Shown piece after piece: positions 42,210-48,995 of a stretch of DNA of 48,995 nucleotides. The notes beneath the pieces are model-generated. The model made no database searches and was not told the DNA's origin. It saw only the letters and a program-made list of their open reading frames with translations. This DNA is from an uncultured Porphyromonas sp. GTDB lineage: Bacteria; Bacteroidota; Bacteroidia; Bacteroidales; Porphyromonadaceae. A program made the translations under genes and the position numbers. The DNA lies in NCBI RefSeq assembly GCF_947254915.1, contig NZ_CAMYEZ010000003.1, positions 1-48,995 of the forward strand, given 5' to 3'. Position 1 is the first letter of the stretch. Every line of letters begins with the position of its first letter.

Positions 42210-43643
42210 CTATCGTCTATTGTAAAAGCCCGTTCCGATGACACCCAGCTTGAATCCTTGGACACCCCATCTGAGCTGTACGGCTGATGGGTAGAGTAGG
42301 TTGGTGATAGCAACCGTCTGACCAGGCGAGTTGGGCGTTGATGCTAGCTCCGTAGCCACAGGGATCAGAAGTAGCTCTAAGTCCTTAGTCACACGATGGT
42401 TGCCCGCAGCATCGGTCTCCATATTGCTCCGCATATGTCCCTCGATGAGGTGACTGATATTGCTAAATGTATAGTTACGCTCTAGGACACTGTAGCGTCC
42501 GGAGACAAGCGAAGTGGAGGCGACCAAGGGGTCGGTGATACTCCTTGCGAAGAAGTGTGCTACCTTGTCCAGTGGGATCAGAAGTAGCTGTGGGGGCGGG
42601 TTGAAGTGGGTGTCAGCCTTGGGGGCATCCACGGTGACCTGTAGCTTGCCCTCGTTGATTACCCAGCCGAAGTCCTTTTTATCCTTGCTCATCTTCTCAT
42701 ACTCGTGGAGCAGTCGGCTGAGCTCATCCTTGCTACAGGTGAGCTTGGTCACCACACCTGCAGGAGACTTGATGTAGGTCTTGCCGTCAGGGGATGGCTT
42801 CTTGAGGAGCTTCTCCAGGTGGCTGTGCTTGAGACTGTTCAAGGCGTAGAGACTCTTATTGTTGGTAAAGACCTCCCACGCAGGTTTGTAGACTGTCGAG
42901 TCCACACCCTTGGATGACTTTTGCGTAGTTTCATAGGTGTAGAAGATGCGGAGAGCCGTTGAGTAGACAGAGATAATATGCCCCGTGCCCGTTGTTGAGG
43001 TGACGTAGAGTCCACGGAGTAGATTGGACTCAAAGGCATCTTGCGATGCCAACCAATCTGGGTGCTCACGAGAGGCTTTGAGGAAGCGCTCTCCTAGATC
43101 ATTCGGCACACGTATCGTAAGCTCTTTGGTCCCTGTCGTGTCGGAGGGGCGGTAAGTCAGTTCGCCGAGTAGCTTAGCTCCTTGCGTATATGGCATCAAG
43201 TCATCTACGGAGTAACGACTCTTGGGCAGAGGCTTGGTGACTTCATAGACCTGCGCCTTGCCCCACGTGGTCGTGTCACCGACAGCGCTGAAGTAGGATA
43301 GTATGATATGAACCGAGTCAATGCGGTCTTTGACAGGCTTACGGGTGAAAGTGAAGCCAGGGGCACACTGCAGGCGATTGATAAAGGATGCCTCAAAGTC
43401 ACCAAAGACTGGATCCGATATCTGTCCTAGTAATGAGATAGCGCTACGACTATATATAGAGTCTAGAGGTACCGTCTCTGTACGGAAGGTGAGTGAGTCG
43501 CCACGTGCCGTCACGAAGTCTCGCTCGGGTCGCAGACTCCCTCCGAGAGGAGAGTAGGCATCGTTGCATGAGGTGAGTCCTAATGCGCATAGTGCGCAGA
43601 TTAGGAGCGATATCTGGAGGTTGTGAAGTAAAGTGCGATTCAT
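42210..43643 (-). CDS. DUF4270 lipoprotein
   Basis: 477 residues. Lipobox LTSC (Cys26) is followed by NDAYSPLGGSLRPERDFVTARGDSLTF, then SIYSRSAISLLGQISDPVFGDFEASFINRLQ, the DUF4270 start. The C terminus is YPSAVQLRWGVQGFKLGVIGTGFYNRR. These are surface-exposed or outer-membrane lipoproteins of unknown function, frequent in Bacteroidota. Confidence 0.85.
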   Translation of the reverse strand: MNRTLLHNLQISLLICALCALGLTSCNDAYSPLGGSLRPERDFVTARGDSLTFRTETVPLDSIYSRSAISLLGQISDPVFGDFEASFINRLQCAPGFTFTRKPVKDRIDSVHIILSYFSAVGDTTTWGKAQVYEVTKPLPKSRYSVDDLMPYTQGAKLLGELTYRPSDTTGTKELTIRVPNDLGERFLKASREHPDWLASQDAFESNLLRGLYVTSTTGTGHIISVYSTALRIFYTYETTQKSSKGVDSTVYKPAWEVFTNNKSLYALNSLKHSHLEKLLKKPSPDGKTYIKSPAGVVTKLTCSKDELSRLLHEYEKMSKDKKDFGWVINEGKLQVTVDAPKADTHFNPPPQLLLIPLDKVAHFFARSITDPLVASTSLVSGRYSVLERNYTFSNISHLIEGHMRSNMETDAAGNHRVTKDLELLLIPVATELASTPNSPGQTVAITNLLYPSAVQLRWGVQGFKLGVIGTGFYNRR

Positions 43644-43732
43644 AGATTCAGTCTCAGTGTCAGGAGCTCAATCAGCAGCCTCAGTTGAGTAGCTAGAGGT
43701 CAGTTACAAGCTCATAACAGATAATCTAGCTC

Positions 43733-43740
43733 CAAAGGTA
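43733..43740 (-). promoter_or_regulatory. -7 promoter element of DUF4270
   Basis: TACCTTTG on the minus strand (caaaggta on plus), an exact consensus match, 90 bp before the DUF4270 ATG. Repeat copy F begins 58 bp further upstream. Confidence 0.6.
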
Positions 43741-43797
43741 AGGAAAAAAACAATTTGACAGCACAGCTCAATGTCGCAAACCGCTCAAGTCGCTATC

Positions 43798-44000
43798 TAA
43801 TTCTTCCGAGGAAATTGCCAAATTCATCGGAGGAAATGGGCAAATTCTTCCGAAGTTTCATCTCGTTCTTCCGAACTTTTATTTCATTCTTCGGAAGTTT
43901 CATTTCATTCTTCCGAAGTTTTATTTCGTATCTCCGTGGAGGATTTTCGTTTCCTCGTGAGCTATTGGGGATTTCCTCGGGAGAGATTGAAATCGACGGA
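43798..44000 (+). repeat. Dispersed TTCCGAAG repeat family, copy F
   Basis: cttccgaagtttcatctcgt and following units, including one inverted unit (cttcggaagtttcatttc), then atctccgtggaggattttcg and cctcgggagagattg. It fills the space between the divergent DUF4270 and rsmG genes. The remaining 44001-44146 has no gene but contains a palindrome at 44111. Confidence 0.85.
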
Positions 44001-44110
44001 GACATATAAGTAACTATAGCGGGAGTCTATACGCTACGTGGCAAGGCTCTTGCTATAGATCCCTGCTTGTCGTCAAGTGGCGTGCTAGCGTACAGGATTA
44101 TAATGAGTCA

Positions 44111-44122
44111 CTCCTGCAGGAG
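44111..44122. promoter_or_regulatory. Perfect 12-bp palindrome upstream of rsmG
   Basis: ctcctgcaggag equals its reverse complement. It is 25 bp upstream of the predicted -7 box of rsmG, where a -33 element would be, so it might be an operator. No factor is known. Confidence 0.35.
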
Positions 44123-44146
44123 ACTGTGGGGTGTGCTCTTTTTTCG

Positions 44147-44154
44147 TACATTTG
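44147..44154 (+). promoter_or_regulatory. -7 promoter element of the rsmG-mscL run
   Basis: TACATTTG matches TAnnTTTG, 50 bp upstream of the rsmG ATG. No -33 box at normal spacing is visible. Confidence 0.6.
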
Positions 44155-44204
44155 TGGGAGGATACGATGTACCCCTTTCCAGCAATTAACTGTGCGCCCT
44201 AGAG

Positions 44205-44879
44205 ATGCCCATCACACCAAGTACTACCCCCACGGAGCAATTGGATAGGCTCCTGAGGCAGTTTCCTGCGCTCTCACCAACTGCCACTCAGCAGTTGACC
44301 GCTCTCTATCCGCTCTACAGAGAGTGGAACGCACGCATCAACGTCATCTCCCGACGAGACATTGACAATCTCTATCTGCACCACGTGATGCACTCGCTGG
44401 CACTCACCTGGCTCCTGCCTGACGAGCCGACCAGCTTCACCATCGCCGATGTGGGCTGTGGCGGAGGCTTCCCCAGCATCCCGCTAGCTATCCTATTTCC
44501 TCAATACCAATTCCTGCTAATAGATAGCATTGCCAAGAAGCTCCATGTCGCTCAGTCTATCGCTGACGAGATAGGTCTAACGAATGTCTCTACGCATCAC
44601 ATGCGTGTCGAGAGTTGCAATCTGCGCTGCGACTACGTCGTGTCTCGTGCGGCGATGCCTCTAGAGCTACTCTATAAATATACACTGCATATGCTCCAGG
44701 GCTCCAGAGCTCCCCGCTCTGGCATCTACTGTCTCAAGGGTGGCGACCTCAGCGATGAGATAGCGCAGGCGGGCGTGACTGCACAGCTCACAGCTATCTC
44801 TACACTGGCGGACTACCCCGACTACTATCAGGACAAATGGATCGTCTATGTCCCTAACCAGGACAAACGAACTAACTAA
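44205..44879 (+). CDS. rsmG: 16S rRNA (guanine-527-N7) methyltransferase
   Basis: 224 residues. YPLYREWNARINVISRRDIDNLYLHHVMHSL (about 36-66) and the SAM motif ADVGCGGGFPSIPLAI (81-96) are RsmG signatures. VVSRAAMPLELL follows. It methylates G527 of 16S rRNA, in the 530 loop. It is the first gene of the rsmG-MBL-gcvP-mscL run. Confidence 0.95.
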   Translation: MPITPSTTPTEQLDRLLRQFPALSPTATQQLTALYPLYREWNARINVISRRDIDNLYLHHVMHSLALTWLLPDEPTSFTIADVGCGGGFPSIPLAILFPQYQFLLIDSIAKKLHVAQSIADEIGLTNVSTHHMRVESCNLRCDYVVSRAAMPLELLYKYTLHMLQGSRAPRSGIYCLKGGDLSDEIAQAGVTAQLTAISTLADYPDYYQDKWIVYVPNQDKRTN

Positions 44880-44892
44880 CAGACAAAAACCT

Positions 44893-45546
44893 ATGAACTG
44901 CGAAGTATCTACATTCGTATGTAACATCATACAGGAAAACACTTACCTCCTCTCGACAAGCGACGGTCATGCGGCCATCATCGACTGCGGATGTGCCACC
45001 GTGAGCGAGCAGGAGCGTCTCGCACAGCGCATCAAGCAGTGGGGACTGAGCGTGGACTTGCTACTCTTCACGCACCTACACTTTGACCACCTATGGGGCT
45101 TACCCTGGGCGCTCCGTGCTTTCCCCGAGGCAAAAGCTTATGCGCACCCTGTCGAGCTAGCGCAGGCGGTATCTCCCGAAGCGCAGATGCGTGCTTGGGG
45201 CTTTGAGGTGCCAGAGGAGGCCTTCGACCTGTCTCAGATACGTCCACTGCCGAGCGACCAACCGCTACGACTGGGTGAGGTGGCTATCTACGATCTCTTC
45301 GTGCCAGGACACACTGCAGGACACGTCGCCTACTACCTACCGAGCGAGCATATCGTCTTCACGGGCGACGTCCTCTTTAGAGGCGACATCGGTCGTAGCG
45401 ACCTACCCGGAGGCGACTACCAGACGCTCCTGCATAGCATCAAGACTCAACTGCGCCCCCTACCCGATGACACCATCGTCTACCCTGGGCATGGACCGCA
45501 CACTACCATACACAACGAAAAATGTAATAACCCTTATATCAACTAA
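44893..45546 (+). CDS. Metallo-beta-lactamase-fold hydrolase (glyoxalase II-like)
   Basis: 217 residues from the ATG at 44893; an in-frame ATG at 44848 overlaps rsmG and precedes an unconserved extension. The metal motif is HLHFDH at 61-66, then GHTAGHVAYY and FTGDVLFRGDIGRSDLPGGDY, and the late YPGHGPHT. This is the glyoxalase II/YcbL-type group, with thioester or similar hydrolase activity; the exact substrate is open. It lies 13 bp after rsmG and 5 bp before gcvP. Confidence 0.9.
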   Translation: MNCEVSTFVCNIIQENTYLLSTSDGHAAIIDCGCATVSEQERLAQRIKQWGLSVDLLLFTHLHFDHLWGLPWALRAFPEAKAYAHPVELAQAVSPEAQMRAWGFEVPEEAFDLSQIRPLPSDQPLRLGEVAIYDLFVPGHTAGHVAYYLPSEHIVFTGDVLFRGDIGRSDLPGGDYQTLLHSIKTQLRPLPDDTIVYPGHGPHTTIHNEKCNNPYIN

Positions 45547-45551
45547 ACTAG

Positions 45552-48437
45552 ATGGATACAAGAAACTTTGCCTATCGTCACGTAGGCATTTCCCAGGCTG
45601 ACCTGCCTGAGATGCTCAAGGTCGTCGGCGTAGACAGCATCGATGCGCTGATGCACAAGGTCTACCCCGAGGGAATCTTCCTCGAGAAGCCACTTGACCT
45701 ACCCGAACCTATGACCGAGCGTGAGCTTAGCGAGCATCTCTTCGAGCTAGGGTCTCGCAACCGTATCTTCACCTCATACATCGGTATGGGCTGGTACGAC
45801 ACGGTAACCCCACAGCCTATCATTCGCAATGTCCTAGAGAACCCCGTTTGGTACACCAGCTACACACCTTACCAGGCTGAGGTATCGCAGGGTCGTCTTG
45901 AGGCGCTCTTTAACTTCCAGACGGTCATCACCGACCTGACGGGACTCCCTCTGACGAACTGCTCGCTACTTGACGAAGCTACCGCAGGTGCCGAGGCGGC
46001 TCTTATGCTCTACAACGAGCGTTCACGAGAGCAAAAGAAGGCGGACGCCAATCAGCTCTTCATCGACAAGCGTGTCTATGCCTCTACACAGGCGGTCATC
46101 CAGACACGCGTTCCCCAGCAGGGCATGGAGATCGTCGTAGGCGACTACGAGACCTTTGACTTTACGGACAAAGTCTTCGGAGCTATCATCCAGTACCCCG
46201 ACGAAAAGGGACGCATCCACTGCTACCACGACTTTATGGAGCGTGCCAAGGCTGCAGGCACACGTGTTGCCGTGGCGGCTGACCTGATGAGTCTCGTACT
46301 CCTCACGCCTCCAGGCGAGTGGGGCGCAGACATCGTCTTCGGATCGGCTCAGCGCTTCGGTATCCCGATGTACTTCGGCGGACCTAGTGCAGGCTATCTT
46401 GCCTCGACGATGGACTTCAAGCGCACCATCCCTGGACGTATCATCGGCATTTCCAAAGATACCTACGGTCATCCCGCTTACCGCCTGGCTCTCCAGACGC
46501 GCGAGCAACACATCAAGCGGGAGCGTGCCACCAGCAACATCTGTACGGCACAAGCTCTGCTGGCTACGATGAGTAGCTTCTACGCTGTCTACCACGGTCC
46601 CGAGGGACTACGTGACATCGCTCACCGTATCCACGCTTATGCGGGCTATCTAGCCGAGCAACTCGTAGCGATGGGCTACAAGCAGCTCAACGATAACTTC
46701 TTCGATACCCTATACATTGAGCTACCCGAGGGGCTTTCAGCCGAGAAGCTCCGTGAGATAGCCCTCGACTGTCAGGTTAACCTGCGCTACTACGAGGATG
46801 GTCGTCACATCGGTATCAGCATTGACGAGACCACGCTCGAGAGCGACCTAGCTGTCCTCCTCTACATCTTCTCGCAGCTTCAGGGCAAAGAGGGAGACAT
46901 CGAGGGCGTTGAGGTAGACGACACGAAGGTTTACTTTGATAAGAAGTTCGCTCGCCAGAGTGACTTCCTACAGTATGAGACCTTCCAGAAGTATCACTCC
47001 GAGACCGAGCTGATGCGCTACATCAAGCGACTAGACCGTAAGGACATTTCGCTCGCTCAGTCAATGATTTCGCTAGGCTCTTGCACCATGAAGCTCAATG
47101 CGGCTTCGGAGGTGGCTCAGCTGAGCAATCCACAGTTTGCCTATATCCACCCCTACGCTCCCGACGACCAAGTCGAGGGCTACCTAGAGATGATACGCAA
47201 TCTGTCCGCTCTCCTCTGCGAGATCACTGGTATGAAGGGTGCTTCGCTCCAGCCAAACTCAGGTGCTGCGGGTGAGTACACGGGTCTGCGTGTCATACGT
47301 AGCTACCTACAGGCTACGGGTCAGGGCGCTCGTGACCTCATCATCCTACCCGCTTCTGCACACGGTACCAACCCTGCGAGTGCTGTACAGGCAGGTTTTG
47401 ACACGATCACCATTCGCACGGCCGACAATGGGGACATTGATATGGATCACTTTATGGAGCTCACCGAGCAGTACAAGGATCGTATCGCAGCCATTATGAT
47501 CACCTACCCAAGTACGCACGGTATCTTCGAGAGCAACATCCGCACCATCATTGACCGCATCCACGAGATCGGCGGACAGGTCTACATGGACGGTGCCAAC
47601 CTGAATGCACAGGTCGGCTGGACCAATCCAGGCTATATGGGAGCTGACGTCTGCCACCTGAACCTGCACAAGAGCTTTGCCATCCCCCACGGTGGTGGTG
47701 GACCTGGAGTCGGTCCGATCTGCGTAGCAGAGCACTTAGTACCCCATCTACCTAAGCATGTGGAGCGCTGGTCTGACGGTACGAATCAAGTCTCAGCAGC
47801 CCCCTACGGTAGTGCTGGTGTGATTGTGATTACCTACGCTTACATTCGCTTACTAGGCTTCGAAGGTCTACGTCAAGCGACCGCTATGGCGATCCTCAAT
47901 GCCAACTATCTGAAGGCACGTTTCCAAGACAACTACGGTGTTGTCTACACGGGCGACCGTGGCTTCGTCGGGCACGAGATGATCCTCGACTGTCGAGGTG
48001 TCAAGGCTCAGGCCGGTGTTGACGAGGGAGACATCTCTAAGCGTCTGATGGACTTCGGCTATCACGCTCCGACGGTCTCTTTCCCCGTTCACGGTACGCT
48101 TATGATTGAGCCGACCGAGAGCGAGAGCAAGGCTGAGCTTGATCGCTTTGTCGCTGTGATGAATCAGATCTACCAAGAGGCTCAGGATATCGCCTCTGGC
48201 AAGGCTGATGCAGAGGACAATGTGATCAAGAACGCTCCTCACCCCCAGTACGAGGTCTGTGCCGATGAGTGGCATCACGCTTACACACGCAAGCAAGCCG
48301 CCTTCGCATTACCCTATCTTGAGGACAATAAGTTTTGGGTCAATGTCTCTCGTATAGACAACGGATTTGGCGATCGTAACCTGATCCCAGCTTTCTGCGC
48401 CTGCCCGACTGAGACAATTGATCAACTAACTAAATAA
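45552..48437 (+). CDS. gcvP: Glycine dehydrogenase (decarboxylating), P protein
   Basis: 961 residues with the two P-protein halves fused. The N-terminal half runs MDTRNFAYRHVGISQADLPEML. The C-terminal half carries the PLP lysine, Lys707, in NLHKSFAIPHGGGGPG. SLGSCTMKLNAASE and LQPNSGAAGEYTGL are also conserved. It decarboxylates glycine and passes the aminomethyl group to GcvH lipoyl. gcvT and gcvH are not adjacent, so the system is dispersed. No glycine riboswitch was seen ahead of it. Confidence 0.97.
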   Translation: MDTRNFAYRHVGISQADLPEMLKVVGVDSIDALMHKVYPEGIFLEKPLDLPEPMTERELSEHLFELGSRNRIFTSYIGMGWYDTVTPQPIIRNVLENPVWYTSYTPYQAEVSQGRLEALFNFQTVITDLTGLPLTNCSLLDEATAGAEAALMLYNERSREQKKADANQLFIDKRVYASTQAVIQTRVPQQGMEIVVGDYETFDFTDKVFGAIIQYPDEKGRIHCYHDFMERAKAAGTRVAVAADLMSLVLLTPPGEWGADIVFGSAQRFGIPMYFGGPSAGYLASTMDFKRTIPGRIIGISKDTYGHPAYRLALQTREQHIKRERATSNICTAQALLATMSSFYAVYHGPEGLRDIAHRIHAYAGYLAEQLVAMGYKQLNDNFFDTLYIELPEGLSAEKLREIALDCQVNLRYYEDGRHIGISIDETTLESDLAVLLYIFSQLQGKEGDIEGVEVDDTKVYFDKKFARQSDFLQYETFQKYHSETELMRYIKRLDRKDISLAQSMISLGSCTMKLNAASEVAQLSNPQFAYIHPYAPDDQVEGYLEMIRNLSALLCEITGMKGASLQPNSGAAGEYTGLRVIRSYLQATGQGARDLIILPASAHGTNPASAVQAGFDTITIRTADNGDIDMDHFMELTEQYKDRIAAIMITYPSTHGIFESNIRTIIDRIHEIGGQVYMDGANLNAQVGWTNPGYMGADVCHLNLHKSFAIPHGGGGPGVGPICVAEHLVPHLPKHVERWSDGTNQVSAAPYGSAGVIVITYAYIRLLGFEGLRQATAMAILNANYLKARFQDNYGVVYTGDRGFVGHEMILDCRGVKAQAGVDEGDISKRLMDFGYHAPTVSFPVHGTLMIEPTESESKAELDRFVAVMNQIYQEAQDIASGKADAEDNVIKNAPHPQYEVCADEWHHAYTRKQAAFALPYLEDNKFWVNVSRIDNGFGDRNLIPAFCACPTETIDQLTK

Positions 48438-48444
48438 GCAACTT

Positions 48445-48870
48445 ATGGCAAGCTTCAAGAAAGAATTCAAAGAGTTTGTCCTCCGGGGCAACGTCATGGA
48501 TATGGCTGTCGGTATCATCATCGGAGGAGCCTTTGGCAAGATTGTCTCCTCACTCGTTGATGACATCTTGATGCCTATCATTGGGCTCTTTACGGGAGGT
48601 ATCAACTTCTCTGAGCTAGCCTATGAGATCAAGCCTGCTGAGCTCAATGAGTTTGGCGAGGAGATCGTCTCAGCGACTACGCTCAACTATGGTCTCTTCA
48701 TACAGAACGTTGTTGACTTCTTTATCATCGCACTAGTCATCTTCATCATGATCCGTGCGATCAATAGTCTGAGGAGAAAGCACGAGGAGCCCGCAGCGCC
48801 TGCTCCCGAGCCCTCTGACGAGGTCAAGCTACTGACGGAGATTCGCAACCTGCTTGACAAGAAGCAGTAG
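48445..48870 (+). CDS. mscL: Large-conductance mechanosensitive channel
   Basis: 141 residues. FKEFVLRGNVMDMAVGIIIGGAFGKIVSSLVDDILMPIIG is the MscL N-terminal amphipathic helix plus TM1. TM2 is VVDFFIIALVIFIMIRAIN, followed by a charged cytoplasmic helix (TEIRNLLDKK). It opens on membrane tension to release solutes in osmotic downshock. It is 7 bp after gcvP. Confidence 0.96.
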   Translation: MASFKKEFKEFVLRGNVMDMAVGIIIGGAFGKIVSSLVDDILMPIIGLFTGGINFSELAYEIKPAELNEFGEEIVSATTLNYGLFIQNVVDFFIIALVIFIMIRAINSLRRKHEEPAAPAPEPSDEVKLLTEIRNLLDKKQ

Positions 48871-48898
48871 GCGGACTCAATAAAGAGTCAACATAACT

Positions 48899-48942
48899 AA
48901 AGGACCGCTCTCGCAGGGATTTCCTACGAGAGCGGTCCTTTT
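48899..48942 (+). terminator. Intrinsic terminator of mscL
   Basis: aaaggaccgctctcg pairs with cgagagcggtcctttt, a 15-bp perfect stem with a 13-base loop and a T4 tail. It is 28 bp past the mscL stop. An intron-like sequence begins directly after the T-tract. Confidence 0.85.
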
Positions 48943-48995
48943 GTATGACGGGCATGTCATACATCTGTGGTGAAAGTCCACGCGGGGCGTAGTTG
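48943..48995 (+). mobile_element. 5' end of a probable group II (IIC-type) intron, cut by the window
   Basis: The sequence begins gtatgacgggcatgtcatac, a 7-bp stem (gtatgac/gtcatac) around gggcat. It is followed by tgtggtgaaagtccacg, the conserved domain I ggtgaaagtcc element of bacterial group II introns, and then cggggcgtag. The 5' terminus gtatg differs from the usual gtgyg. It begins immediately 3' of the mscL terminator T-tract, the site preferred by class C introns. The rest, with any reverse transcriptase, lies beyond the window. Confidence 0.6.

Noticed and set aside
45450..45551. Glycine riboswitch before gcvP
   Set aside because: gcvP follows the MBL gene by 5 bp, leaving no room for an aptamer.

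Overview
The window looks like a Bacteroidota chromosome, most likely Porphyromonas (close to P. asaccharolytica or P. uenonis). The evidence is a FimA/Mfa-type fimbrial cluster with lipobox signal peptides, a six-gene Na+-NQR operon, Bacteroidota-only families (DUF4248, DUF4295, DUF4270, DUF5683) and repeated promoters with the TAnnTTTG -7 element of this phylum. Genus is inferred from family content only; no rRNA or tRNA gene was seen.

Layout. 1-8154 (+): fimbrial locus with two fimbrillin-like lipoproteins, an Mfa2/FimB-like anchor and a 1229-residue tip-like protein. Two-hairpin inverted repeats sit before gene 1, between genes 1 and 2, and between genes 3 and 4. 8155-10616: accessory strip with five arrays of a degenerate 9-bp repeat (one more lies upstream of the fimbrial promoter, for a total of five in the window), a four-helix-bundle (S23-type) gene whose ATG abuts a 12-C tract, and a DUF4248 gene. 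10617-16607 (+): nqrABCDEF. 17321-17982 (+): rpmB, rpmG and a 50-residue DUF4295 gene. 18467-20581 (-): M3 peptidase lipoprotein, divergent from xseB. 20932-24959 (-): 2-hydroxyacid dehydrogenase, RsmF-like methyltransferase, cyclophilin, YitT. 25407-29825 (-): parA, parB, DUF5683, mltD-like, thioesterase. 30368-35465 (-): YitT, porin-like, argS, mnmA. 36161-36592 (-): hsp20. 36738-42198 (-): nucleoside-type MFS, MlaE/MlaF-like pair, and a periplasmic adaptor with two ABC ATPases but no permease. 42210-43643 (-): DUF4270. 44205-48870 (+): rsmG, MBL hydrolase, gcvP, mscL.

Most core genes are ordinary. The unusual content is the intergenic DNA. Six copies of a roughly 170-210 bp palindrome-rich repeat lie 5' of transcription units, never inside an operon. 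Two 175-bp MITE-like elements each carry a perfect 5-bp target duplication. The 9-bp arrays bracket the four-helix-bundle gene, and one is flanked by a 15/16-bp direct repeat of that gene's 3' end. The window ends in what appears to be the 5' end of a group II (probably IIC) intron, starting directly after the T-tract of the mscL terminator.
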